64,000 nucleotides of DNA from Afipia clevelandensis ATCC 49720 (GTDB lineage: Bacteria > Pseudomonadota > Alphaproteobacteria > Rhizobiales > Xanthobacteraceae). Location of the stretch: contig NZ_KB375281.1 in NCBI RefSeq assembly GCF_000336555.1, positions 2,840,926-2,904,925 on the forward strand, in the 5' to 3' direction. A program made the position numbers and the translations under genes. Each line of letters starts with the position of its first letter. Within the stretch, counting starts at the first letter, position 1. Positions 24,440 through 32,020 of this stretch are shown one piece after another. The notes under the pieces were generated by a model, which saw only the letters and a program-made list of their open reading frames with translations, ran no database searches and was not told where the DNA came from.

Positions 24440-24516
24440 TGGCGATCCCGGGAAGACTCGAACTTCCGACCTACGGTTTAGGAAACCGTCGCTCTATCCG
24501 GCTGAGCTACGGGACC
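24440..24516 (-). tRNA. tRNA-Arg (anticodon CCT)
   Basis: A 77-nt cloverleaf on the minus strand: acceptor GGTCCCG / CGGGATC (with one G-T pair), D-arm GCTC...GAGC, anticodon stem ACGGT / ACCGT with loop TTCCTAA (anticodon CCT, reading AGG), T-arm GGAAG-TTCGAGT-CTTCC, discriminator G and an encoded CCA at 24440-24442. No integrase or duplicated tRNA 3' end is visible nearby. Confidence 0.95.
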
Positions 24517-24625
24517 GGTCTGAATGCCCACCGCACTCGGCAGGAGCGTTTAAACTTTCGCAATTCCATATCAGACGCCGTGCGTCGCCGCCACCCCGCC
24601 GGTCCCGGCTCGGGTGATTCAAATT

Positions 24626-25411
24626 TCAGGCTAGTTCTGCGCTAGGCACGACGGTCGCGCGACATCGGGGTGCGGACACATGCCGGCGCAGGCGAAACCC
24701 CTTCAGGATCATCCGCAGCGCATGCCAGTGAATCGCGGCGATCACTTTGAGCGTCATCACGGGATGGCTGACCATCAGGCGCAGGAGGGATTTATCGTTC
24801 AACACCTGCCGCGAACCGGCCAGCGAGGCAAGAATTGTCGGCCCCTGCGGATCGTCACCCTGAATCGTGATCCTGACGGTTTCAGCCGGTAAATCCACCC
24901 GGAACGAATAGTGCATCTCCATATCGAGAAAAGGCGACACGAAGAAGGCTTTCACGCATTGCTGCTCGATGCGGCCGTTATCGGCCGGCTTGCAGGGAAT
25001 GATGTAGCTGTGCCGCTCACCGAAAGTGTTATGGACCTCATAGATGATCACGGCGAGCGATCCGTCCGGCCGGTAGCAGAAATAGACACTCAACGGATTG
25101 AAGCCATAGCCGAGAACTCGCGGCATGCAGAGCAGATCGATCCGGCCGACCTCGGTTGCAACTTCCGAGGTCCGAAGCAGGTCCCTGATTTGACGCGCAA
25201 GCGGAATGGCGCCGCCGTTCCCATGATCGGCATCGTGGAAGCTCGTGAGATTGAACCTGTTACGAGAGAAAAATCTCAGCGTCCCGTCCATGGCATCGAG
25301 TTCGTCCAGATCGACCAGCATCCAGAACACACCATAGCGCAGCTTGTGGACACGCGGACGCATCCGATGGTGGAAGACATTTCCCACGTAGAGACTGGAT
25401 CGGACCGTCAT
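24626..25411 (-). CDS. DUF1365 family protein
   Basis: 261-aa protein of a family typically encoded beside a flavin amine-oxidase-like gene and a CFA-type methyltransferase. Conserved blocks visible: SLYVGNVFHHRMRPRVHKLRYGVF, LLCMPRVLGYGFNPLSVYFCY, YEVHNTFGERHSYI and FFVSPFLDMEMHYSF. ATG 25411 overlaps the stop of the flavoenzyme by 4 nt. Biochemical function is unknown; participation in fatty-acid modification is inferred from neighbours. Confidence 0.88.
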   Translation of the reverse strand: MTVRSSLYVGNVFHHRMRPRVHKLRYGVFWMLVDLDELDAMDGTLRFFSRNRFNLTSFHDADHGNGGAIPLARQIRDLLRTSEVATEVGRIDLLCMPRVLGYGFNPLSVYFCYRPDGSLAVIIYEVHNTFGERHSYIIPCKPADNGRIEQQCVKAFFVSPFLDMEMHYSFRVDLPAETVRITIQGDDPQGPTILASLAGSRQVLNDKSLLRLMVSHPVMTLKVIAAIHWHALRMILKGFRLRRHVSAPRCRATVVPSAELA

Positions 25412-26754
25412 ACGGCAATCCCGGCTGGCTGCTGCGCTGCTGGCGAGATAAAGATCCGGCCGGACTCCTTCGCAACGTTCCAGGGCCGGCGTGCGCCGCC
25501 CAGCGCCTCGGCCACCGCCAGTCCGGACTGCAGCGCATCCTCGTGAAATCCTGCCCCGAAATAGCTTCCGCAAAACCAGGTATTGCGGCGTCCCTGTAGC
25601 GACCAGAGCTTCTGTTGCGCGCTGATGGCCTTTGAGTCGAACAGCGGATGTTCGTAGCTCTCGCTATGCCAGACCGCACGGGGTTCCCGCACGGGATTGA
25701 GCGTCACAAACCACTGCTCACGGGTCGGGATGTTCTGCAGCGCATTCATCCAGTAGGTGACCATCGGACTCTCGAGGCCCTCATGACCCGCGCGACCGAT
25801 ATAGTTCCAGCTCGACCATGCCGCCCTGCGCTTTGGCATCAGCGCCGGATCGGAATGCAGCACGGCGCGATTGACGCTGTAGCGGAACGACCCGAGCAGC
25901 GCCTGCTCGCGATCGTCGGCGTCGGACAAGATCGACAGGGCCTGGTCGGCATGGGCTGCAATCACGATGTCATCGAAGCTCGCCGTGCTTCCGTCGCGAT
26001 CCCGCACCTCGACCCGCTCCCCGCGCCGTGAGATCGACTGCACGCCCGTCGACAGGCGGATGCGGCCGGCGTAACGCCGGGTCAGCGCCTCGACATAGAC
26101 GCGGCTGCCACCGGTGACCGTTCGCCATTGCGGCCGGTTACGGATTTTCAGCAGCCCGTGATTGTCATGAAACCGGATGAACGACGCGGCCGGATAACCG
26201 AGAATGCTGCGCGCCGGGGCGGACCAGATGGCGCCTGCCATCGGAAGGAGATGATCGTTCCGGAATGCGGCGCCGTAGCGGCCGGCGTCCAGATAGTCGC
26301 CGAGAGTCGTATGTATGCCGTCGAGCAGCACCAGATCACGCGGCGCTTCGCGGTAAAATCGCTGAAGGTCGTTCAGCATGGACCAGAATCGCGGCCGCAG
26401 GACATTACTTGGCTGCGCAAACAAGCCCGCGAGTTTGCCTCCGGAATATTCCAGGTTGCCATCGGCGAGCGAGACCGCGAACGACATTTCGGAGACCTGC
26501 GTCGGAACCTCCAGATGATCGAACAAGGCCGTCAGATTGGGATAAGTCACTTCGTTGTAGACAATGAAACCGGTATCAATCGGAACATCACCGGCCGCGC
26601 TCCGCACCATGACGGTATTTGAGTGGCCTCCGGTGCGCGGTGCCTGCTCGTAAACCGTCACATCATGCTGCGCACTCAGCAGCCAGGCCGCCGACATGCC
26701 TGCGATCCCCGTCCCCACGACGGCGATAGTTTTCCTGCTATGTTCACGTCCCAT
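25408..26754 (-). CDS. FAD-dependent amine-oxidase-like oxidoreductase of the lipid cluster
   Basis: 448 aa with an N-terminal Rossmann FAD motif VVGTGIAGMSAAWLL, the downstream E...GGHSNT segment that binds the ribose, FIVYNEVTYPNLTALF and a C-terminal WFCGSYFGAGFHEDALQSGLAVAEAL FAD-closing block. This subgroup (formerly called cyclopropane-fatty-acid-linked NAD/FAD-binding protein) accompanies DUF1365 and CFA-type methyltransferases. A relative is implicated in methylated furan fatty acid formation in Rhodobacter, as recalled. Start ATG 26754; the in-frame extension to 26823 lacks family similarity. It is read from the ECF-like promoter at 26868-26895. Confidence 0.88.
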   Translation of the reverse strand: MGREHSRKTIAVVGTGIAGMSAAWLLSAQHDVTVYEQAPRTGGHSNTVMVRSAAGDVPIDTGFIVYNEVTYPNLTALFDHLEVPTQVSEMSFAVSLADGNLEYSGGKLAGLFAQPSNVLRPRFWSMLNDLQRFYREAPRDLVLLDGIHTTLGDYLDAGRYGAAFRNDHLLPMAGAIWSAPARSILGYPAASFIRFHDNHGLLKIRNRPQWRTVTGGSRVYVEALTRRYAGRIRLSTGVQSISRRGERVEVRDRDGSTASFDDIVIAAHADQALSILSDADDREQALLGSFRYSVNRAVLHSDPALMPKRRAAWSSWNYIGRAGHEGLESPMVTYWMNALQNIPTREQWFVTLNPVREPRAVWHSESYEHPLFDSKAISAQQKLWSLQGRRNTWFCGSYFGAGFHEDALQSGLAVAEALGGARRPWNVAKESGRIFISPAAQQPAGIAV

Positions 26755-26814
26755 CTCGTATTTTTCCGTCCCGTAATCGCAAACGGACGAGGCCGGGAGA
26801 AATTTGCACCGGCG

Positions 26815-26842
26815 TGAAACCAAACGCCGTGCGGCTCGTATC
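26815..26842 (+). promoter_or_regulatory. ECF-sigma-like promoter P1 for DUF1295-methyltransferase
   Basis: TGAAACC (26815-26821), 15-nt spacer, CGTATC (26837-26842) on the plus strand, preceded by GGCG. The AAC-containing -35 and CGT-containing -10 fit the general design of ECF sigma promoters. The DUF1295 gene starts about 190 nt downstream. Two other promoters in this cluster have the same -35, spacer length and CGTA. Confidence 0.75.
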
Positions 26843-26857
26843 GTTTGCTGTGCAAAC
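26843..26857. promoter_or_regulatory. Dyad GTTTGC-TGT-GCAAAC between two face-to-face promoters
   Basis: Perfect 6-bp arms with a 3-nt spacer, located between the -10 elements of P1 (ends 26842) and P2 (starts 26868). Because the promoters point at each other, this site lies in the initially transcribed region of both. It could be an operator or a 5' RNA hairpin. Confidence 0.5.
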
Positions 26858-26867
26858 CAACTGGAAT

Positions 26868-26895
26868 GATACGGACCAGACCGATTCAGGTTTCA
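26868..26895 (-). promoter_or_regulatory. ECF-sigma-like promoter P2 for the flavoenzyme-DUF1365 operon
   Basis: On the minus strand TGAAACC (26895-26889), 15-nt spacer, CGTATC (26873-26868), preceded by GCGC. It faces P1, giving predicted start points near 26861 and 26849 and short mutually antisense leaders. The flavoenzyme start lies about 105 nt downstream. Confidence 0.75.
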
Positions 26896-27039
26896 GCGCG
26901 TCGGCAGATCAGGCCGTGCGAATGGCTCACCCGCGCCCGCCCGGTCCAGGCCGCCTGGGTTCCGCCATGTGCCAGAAAACCTTGAGTTTTCAGTGCGTGG
27001 CCGGCAGAAGCGCGGCGTTGCAAAGCAAGATTGGGCGAC

Positions 27040-27855
27040 ATGACCGCTCCTGAGGCACTCAGAGCGCTTGGCGTGCTGTCGGTCGCGCTGTCGTTGGTGA
27101 TGGCAACCGCTTGGCTGGTCTGGCGCGTATCCCGCAATTCGGGCTGGGTCGATACGATCTGGACCTTCGGCCTCGGCACAATCGGCTGTCTCAGCGCATT
27201 TCTGGCGCCGGGCGGAGGCCCGCGGCGCGTTATTGTTGGATCGCTGATCGTCGTCTGGTCGCTGCGGCTCGGGCTGCACATCGCGCGCCGTACCACGGGC
27301 ATCGTCGATGATCCGCGATATGCAGCGCTGGCAAAGGGCTGGGGTGCCGATGCGTCGCGGCAGATGTTCTGGCTGCTCCAAAAGCAGGCGCTTGTCAGCA
27401 TCCCGCTGGCGTTCTCGATGTTTCTGGCTGCTTCAAATCCCTATCCGGCAATCAGGACGCAGGACATTTTCGCGATCTTGATCTTCCTCGTCGCGATCGG
27501 CGGCGAAGCACTGGCCGACCGGCAACTGCGTCACTTTCGGTCAAATGCGAAAAACAGGGATTCGATCTGCGATACAGGCCTGTGGAAATGGTCGCGTCAT
27601 CCGAACTACTTCTTCGAGTGGCTGGGCTGGATCGCCTATCCCCTGTTCGCGATCGACCTGGGCGGCGGATTCCCATGGGGATTCGCCGCCATTGCCGGGC
27701 CGATCTGCATGTACTGGCTGCTTGTCCACGTATCCGGAATCCCGCCGCTGGAAGACCATATGCTGAACCGCCATGGATCGCGGTTTCGGGATTACCAGTT
27801 GAAGACCTCAGCCTTCTTCCCTCTTCCCGCGCGCGATACAGGAACAGCATCATGA
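27040..27855 (+). CDS. DUF1295 (steroid 5-alpha-reductase-like) membrane protein
   Basis: 271-aa integral membrane protein with about six to seven helices. The C-terminal part contains the reductase-type blocks LWKWSRHPNYFFEWLGWIAYPLFA and HMLNRHGSRFRDYQLKTSAFFP, which in steroid reductase and isoprenylcysteine methyltransferase relatives bind the cofactor. ATG 27040 is preferred over an in-frame TTG at 27031. The stop overlaps the methyltransferase start (ATGA), so the two are coupled. A role in reducing or modifying an acyl chain double bond is inferred from family and context. Confidence 0.88.
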   Translation: MTAPEALRALGVLSVALSLVMATAWLVWRVSRNSGWVDTIWTFGLGTIGCLSAFLAPGGGPRRVIVGSLIVVWSLRLGLHIARRTTGIVDDPRYAALAKGWGADASRQMFWLLQKQALVSIPLAFSMFLAASNPYPAIRTQDIFAILIFLVAIGGEALADRQLRHFRSNAKNRDSICDTGLWKWSRHPNYFFEWLGWIAYPLFAIDLGGGFPWGFAAIAGPICMYWLLVHVSGIPPLEDHMLNRHGSRFRDYQLKTSAFFPLPARDTGTAS

Positions 27856-28877
27856 GCCTTGCCCGGGCTGCCATCCGCATCGGAGAAGCCGTACCCTGGC
27901 CCGATGCATTGAGCCGCACCGTGATTGATCGGCTTGTCGGGCAAACCCGGCGGGCGCTCGCAGGAAACGTTCAGGACACCGCTGGCTTTGCGCGCGAAAT
28001 GGCCAATTATCCGGTGGCGTTGCATACCGACGATGCCAACGCCCAGCACTACGAAATCCCGGCTGAATTCTTCGCACTGATCCTGGGGCCGCAGCGGAAA
28101 TACTCATGCTGCCTCTATGACGAAGGCATCCGGTCGCTTGCCGAGGCGGAAGAGAATGCGCTGCGCCGCACGGCGGATCACGCATTACTCGGCGACGGAC
28201 AACGCATACTCGAACTCGGTTGCGGCTGGGGCTCACTCTCGCTCTGGATGGCGCGTCACTATCCGTCTGCGCGGATCGTTTCGGTATCGAATTCACATTC
28301 GCAGCGCGAATACATCACCGAACGCGCGCGACATGAAGAACTGTCCAATCTTGAAGTCATAACTGCCGATATGAACGGATTCATTCCGCCTGGACAGTTC
28401 GACCGCATTGTCTCGGTTGAGATGTTCGAGCACATGGCCAACTGGCGACCGCTTCTGAAGCGTGTGAAAGATGCGCTGAACCCTGACGGGAGGCTCTTTC
28501 TGCACATCTTTAGCCATCGGTCGGCATCGTATCGCTTCGATCACGCCAACCAGAATGACTGGATTGCACAGCATTTCTTCACCGGCGGCATCATGCCGGG
28601 GCATTCACTGATCCGCGAATTTACCGATATGTTCGCTGTCGACGCGGAATGGCGATGGAGCGGAAGTCACTACGAGAAAACCGCAAACGACTGGCTGGCA
28701 AACTTCGACAACAACAACGCCGCAATATTCGACATTCTCCGGCGTGTGTATGGAGCCGACGCGCGTATCTGGCACCGGCGCTGGCGGTTGTTCTTCCTCG
28801 CGACCGCAGGACTGTTTGGCCATTCCGGCGGCAAGGAATGGGGCGTCAGTCATTACAGACTGCAGCCTGTTTCGTAA
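27852..28877 (+). CDS. CFA/CNMT-type SAM-dependent fatty-acid methyltransferase
   Basis: 341 aa. The sequence YEIPAEFFALILGPQRKYSCCLYDEG, SAM motif ILELGCGWGSLSLWMA, then SNSHSQREYI and IVSVEMFEHMANW place it in the cyclopropane-fatty-acid-synthase / coclaurine-N-methyltransferase-like group. Members near DUF1365, DUF1295 and a flavoenzyme methylate unsaturated membrane acyl chains. ATG 27852 overlaps the DUF1295 stop. It converges with DUF2177, leaving 5 bp between stops. Whether it makes a cyclopropane, a methyl branch or a furan precursor cannot be told by eye. Confidence 0.88.
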   Translation: MSLARAAIRIGEAVPWPDALSRTVIDRLVGQTRRALAGNVQDTAGFAREMANYPVALHTDDANAQHYEIPAEFFALILGPQRKYSCCLYDEGIRSLAEAEENALRRTADHALLGDGQRILELGCGWGSLSLWMARHYPSARIVSVSNSHSQREYITERARHEELSNLEVITADMNGFIPPGQFDRIVSVEMFEHMANWRPLLKRVKDALNPDGRLFLHIFSHRSASYRFDHANQNDWIAQHFFTGGIMPGHSLIREFTDMFAVDAEWRWSGSHYEKTANDWLANFDNNNAAIFDILRRVYGADARIWHRRWRLFFLATAGLFGHSGGKEWGVSHYRLQPVS

Positions 28878-28882
28878 GATAT

Positions 28883-29305
28883 CTAACCTGTGCCGGAGCC
28901 GGGCCCCAATCCCGTCGCACGAATAATCGCGCATGCCGCGACCGCTGCAACGCCGGTTGCAATCGCGCCGTAAACAACATCCAGGATAACGATCTGCAGC
29001 GTCCAGTTGCGAAGCGTCGCGAAGTTCGTGAGATCGTAGGTCGCATAGGCGATCACGCCCAGAAGCGCGCCGAGCACGAACGCTGTCCCAAGAGAGCCAC
29101 TGCGAAGACCGGGGAGCACCGCAAACACAAGAATGCCGACCGGATACATCGCATAAAATGCGATGGCCGGGCCGATACGGACATTCGGGAGAAGTATATC
29201 GCCGAGAACCGGTTTATAGATGAGCGGCCCCATCATGCTCAACCACACCGCGTCGACGGCTCCGAATATGATGAGGGCGCTGATATATCCTACGACAAAA
29301 ACCAT
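28883..29305 (-). CDS. DUF2177 family membrane protein
   Basis: 140-aa protein with four hydrophobic helices (MVFVVGYISALIIFGAVDAVWL, IGPAIAFYAMYPVGILVFAVL, TAFVLGALLGVIAYATYDLTN and the last LQIVILDVVYGAIATGVAAVAAC). The DLTN and DAVWL residues are conserved in the family. ATG 29305 has AAGG at fair spacing; an ATG at 29344 is also in frame but falls inside the promoter. Function unknown. It is preceded by the same ECF-like promoter as the adjacent lipid genes, so it belongs to the same response. Confidence 0.85.
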   Translation of the reverse strand: MVFVVGYISALIIFGAVDAVWLSMMGPLIYKPVLGDILLPNVRIGPAIAFYAMYPVGILVFAVLPGLRSGSLGTAFVLGALLGVIAYATYDLTNFATLRNWTLQIVILDVVYGAIATGVAAVAACAIIRATGLGPGSGTG

Positions 29306-29333
29306 GGCATCTACCTTCGGCGCGAGTATCGTA

Positions 29334-29361
29334 TGTACGGCCATAATAATATCTGGTTTCA
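29334..29361 (-). promoter_or_regulatory. ECF-sigma-like promoter P3 for DUF2177
   Basis: On the minus strand TGAAACC (29361-29355), 15-nt spacer, CGTACA (29339-29334), preceded by GCGCG. It lies about 28 nt before the DUF2177 start. The -35 and spacer length are identical to P1 and P2. Confidence 0.75.
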
Positions 29362-29503
29362 CGCGCCTTCCGTGCTGAAACGCCTTCTCTGAAGGCCGCT
29401 GGCGTGGCGCGTGCGCGGCTCGTCTGACCGGATCAAGAGTTACTGTCGCACAAGGTTCCAAAGCACCGTCATAACCCAGCGGACCAAGAACAAGGATTTC
29501 CTC

Positions 29504-29911
29504 ATGTCCCTGAAAGTCAATGCGATCGACCACCTCGTTGTCAACGTCACGGACGCCGAAAAGTCCGCGATCTGGTACGAACGCGCGCTTGGAATGACGC
29601 GACAGGAGTTCGATCCGGGCGGCGGCTATGCAAAGCGCATCGCGATGATCTTCGGCAACCAGAAAATCAACCTGCGGCCGGTGGCAACCGGCAAAGTCGA
29701 GTGGTTCACAGCCGATCACGAGGCCGCCGGAAGCGACGATCTTTGCTTTCTGACATCATCGACGCCGCAGCAGGTCGTCGAGCATCTCACAAGCTGCGGC
29801 ATCGCCATTGAGGAAGGCCCCGTCGAGCGGCACGGCGCGCGGGGAACGCTGAACTCGGTCTATTGCCGCGATCCCGATGGCAGTCTGATCGAGATTGCCT
29901 CCTACAAGTAG
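29504..29911 (+). CDS. VOC family protein (glyoxalase/dioxygenase fold)
   Basis: 135-aa two-module betaalphabetabetabeta protein. The metal-ligand positions are visible as His in IDHLVVNV and Glu in LIEIASYK at the ends of the fold, with EFDPGGGYAKRIAMIFGNQKINL in the middle. Relatives include glyoxalase I-like and virulence-associated YaeR/FosA-like proteins; the substrate is unknown. ATG 29504 is chosen because it gives the conserved start MSLKVNAIDHLV. It is a single-gene unit read away from DUF2177. Confidence 0.85.
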   Translation: MSLKVNAIDHLVVNVTDAEKSAIWYERALGMTRQEFDPGGGYAKRIAMIFGNQKINLRPVATGKVEWFTADHEAAGSDDLCFLTSSTPQQVVEHLTSCGIAIEEGPVERHGARGTLNSVYCRDPDGSLIEIASYK

Positions 29912-30107
29912 CCGATCTTGCTGCGCGAACGCCTAAACCAGACGCATGCTCATTTCGCGGCATCAGACAGCCATATGAACCGCTCATGAACAGCAGATGC
30001 GCCTAAAACTTTCGCGTTTTCCGCCGAATCCGTTGCTGCTGACTGCCTTGTAACCGTCATGTCGGCGCACTACTCTTCGCGAGAGGGGCGTTCGACAGGA
30101 GACGACA

Positions 30108-30734
30108 ATGGGTTTGCTCGACATTCTCAACGGCATGCAGAACGGGCCGCGCGGGCCAAGCGAGCCTAGCGCACCCGGCGAAAGCAAAGGCGGGATGTCG
30201 CCGATGACCATGGCGATCCTCGCCCTTCTGGCCTACAAGGCCGTCAAGCATTTCGGCGGCAGCCACACCGGCGCAAGCCCTGCCGACAATGCGCCTTCGG
30301 CGCCCACGCCATTGCCTGGAACGACCACCGCGAGCACCGGCGGACTCGGCGGCGCGCTGGGTGGCGGACTTGCTGGCGGACTTGGCGACCTGATGAAGGG
30401 CCCGCTCGGCGGCGCTCTTGGCGGCCTGCTGGCAGGCGGCGCAGCGGGCAGCGTCCTCAGCGGCGGACTGAACGATCTGCTGAAGCAGTTTCAGGACAAT
30501 GGCCACACCGAGACCGCGAATTCATGGGTTGCCAACGGCCCCAACAAGCAGATTTCGCCCGGCGATCTTGCCTCGGCGCTGGGCGCCGACCAGATCAACA
30601 CGCTGTCATCGCAAACCGGCCTGTCGCGCGACGAACTGCTCTCCGGACTGGCGAAGCAATTGCCCGACATCATCAACCAGCTCACGCCCGACGGCCGTCT
30701 GCCGACGGAGCACGAAGCCTCGCGCTGGATTTGA
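30108..30734 (+). CDS. YidB family (DUF937) protein
   Basis: 208 aa, no signal peptide. The N-terminus MGLLDILNGM and C-terminal domain ANSWVANGPNKQISPGDLASALG...QTGLSRDELLSGLAKQLPDIINQLTPDGRLPTEHEASRW are typical of YidB. The middle is a low-complexity Gly/Ala/Leu tract. Start ATG has GGAGACGAC upstream. Function in the cell is not established; homologues are often stress-induced. It is followed by a GlsB/YeaQ-type protein gene, with a stem-loop between. Confidence 0.88.
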   Translation: MGLLDILNGMQNGPRGPSEPSAPGESKGGMSPMTMAILALLAYKAVKHFGGSHTGASPADNAPSAPTPLPGTTTASTGGLGGALGGGLAGGLGDLMKGPLGGALGGLLAGGAAGSVLSGGLNDLLKQFQDNGHTETANSWVANGPNKQISPGDLASALGADQINTLSSQTGLSRDELLSGLAKQLPDIINQLTPDGRLPTEHEASRWI

Positions 30735-30747
30735 TCGCGTCACCGGA

Positions 30748-30779
30748 CAACGTGGAGTAATTTCAGTCACTCCACGTTG
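30748..30779 (+). terminator. Strong stem-loop between the YidB and GlsB-type genes
   Basis: CAACGTGGAGT (30748-30758) and ACTCCACGTTG (30769-30779) form an 11-bp perfect stem with a 10-nt loop. No U-run follows (ATTGCG), so it may be a transcript-end stabiliser or attenuator rather than a classical terminator. Confidence 0.45.
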
Positions 30780-30820
30780 ATTGCGAATGCTCTTTTGATT
30801 CAGTTACAGGGACACCAGAC

Positions 30821-31093
30821 ATGCTTTACATTCTTATCGTCGGACTGGTCGCAGGCTTTCTCGCGCGGCTGCTGTCGCCCGGCCCGAACAATCCGACCGG
30901 CTTTATCCTGACCATGGTGCTCGGCATCGCGGGCGCATTTCTCGCGACCTTCATCGGCCAGGCCATCGGCCATTACGGGCCGAACCAAGGCGCGGGCTTC
31001 ATCACCGCAACCATCGGCGCGCTGCTGGTGCTGTTCATCTGGAACAGGCTGGTGGCGCGCGGGGTCGTTTCCGACCCCGGCAACAAGGTCTGA
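30821..31093 (+). CDS. GlsB/YeaQ/YmgE-family stress response membrane protein
   Basis: 90 aa with three hydrophobic helices: LYILIVGLVAGFLARLL, GFILTMVLGIAGAFLATFIGQAI and ATIGALLVLFIWNRLV. The GxxAGxLA-like glycine pattern is the family hallmark. It is a small inner-membrane protein linked to general or envelope stress; the molecular role is unknown. It converges with the SDR gene, whose stop is 6 bp away. Confidence 0.88.
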   Translation: MLYILIVGLVAGFLARLLSPGPNNPTGFILTMVLGIAGAFLATFIGQAIGHYGPNQGAGFITATIGALLVLFIWNRLVARGVVSDPGNKV

Positions 31094-31099
31094 ACGGCG

Positions 31100-31903
31100 T
31101 CAGCGTTTGGGCAGGACAGCCGGCCCGAGATGCACGCCCGCATCCATCCGGACGATTTCACCGGTCATGCTGCGCGAGGCCGGCCCCGCAAGGAAGCAGA
31201 CCAGTTCGGCGACATCCTCTGCCGTGGTCGCAAGCTGCAGCGGGGCCTGCTCGATGACCATCTGGCGAATCTTCCCCGCGAGTTCGGGGCCGCGGCCCTT
31301 GGTGAACCACGGCGTGTCGATGTAACCCGGGCATACCGCATTGACGCGGATCGTCGGCGCAAGCGCGCGCGACAGGGACAGCGTGATGCTGTTCAGCGCG
31401 CCCTTGCTTGCGACATAGGCCACGGATGATCCGATACCGGCAATGCCGGCAATCGACGACACGTTCACCACCGACGAACTGCGCCCGGAATGCTTCGCTC
31501 CCGCCTCCAGCAGCGCGCGTGTCGCGCGGACCATCTGAAACGGCCCGATGGTGTTCACCGCGTAGATGCGCTGGAAATCTTCCGCCGACAGTCCATCGAG
31601 ATCGCCGTGATCGACATGCTTGGTCATGCCGGCATTGTTGATCAGGCCATCGAGCCGTCCCCATGAGGCCGCCGCAGCCGCGATCTTCCTGCAGTCCTCG
31701 TCGCGCGAGACATCGCCCTGCACCACCACGACCTCGGCTGCGCCTGCGCTGCGGCATTGATCCGCGGTCTGCTCGGCCTCCTTCTGGCTCGACGAATAGT
31801 TGATGACCAGACGCGCGCCCTGCTTTGCCAGCAGCAGCGCGGATGCTGCGCCGAGGCCCGAAGCCGAGCCCGTGACAATCACATTCAATCCATCCTTGGC
31901 CAT
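31100..31903 (-). CDS. SDR-family NAD(P)-dependent oxidoreductase
   Basis: 267-aa classical short-chain dehydrogenase. TGSASGLG (cofactor), INNAG, the catalytic Ser of VNVSSIAG and Y-x3-K in YVASKGALN are all present, as is PGYIDTPW. ATG 31903 has AAGGA upstream at good spacing. It is the last gene of a leftward series (binding protein, enoyl-CoA hydratase, VOC, acyl-CoA synthetase, SDR) separated by 117 nt from the synthetase, and may serve as a hydroxyacyl-CoA dehydrogenase-like step. Confidence 0.9.
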   Translation of the reverse strand: MAKDGLNVIVTGSASGLGAASALLLAKQGARLVINYSSSQKEAEQTADQCRSAGAAEVVVVQGDVSRDEDCRKIAAAAASWGRLDGLINNAGMTKHVDHGDLDGLSAEDFQRIYAVNTIGPFQMVRATRALLEAGAKHSGRSSSVVNVSSIAGIAGIGSSVAYVASKGALNSITLSLSRALAPTIRVNAVCPGYIDTPWFTKGRGPELAGKIRQMVIEQAPLQLATTAEDVAELVCFLAGPASRSMTGEIVRMDAGVHLGPAVLPKR

Positions 31904-32020
31904 TTCGTATCCTTCTTGAGAGCTTGTGGTTGCGCGCAATCTAACGGCCCTCGCCGGTCCATGACAGCGATTTTCAGGCCGGTCTGCGGCGGGAATGGCA
32001 GATGCGCGAACATACGTCCA

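Noticed and set aside
24440-24516. tRNA-Arg(CCT) as an integration site for a genomic island
   Set aside because: No integrase, duplicated tRNA 3' end or compositional break is visible on either side; the neighbours look like ordinary chromosomal genes.
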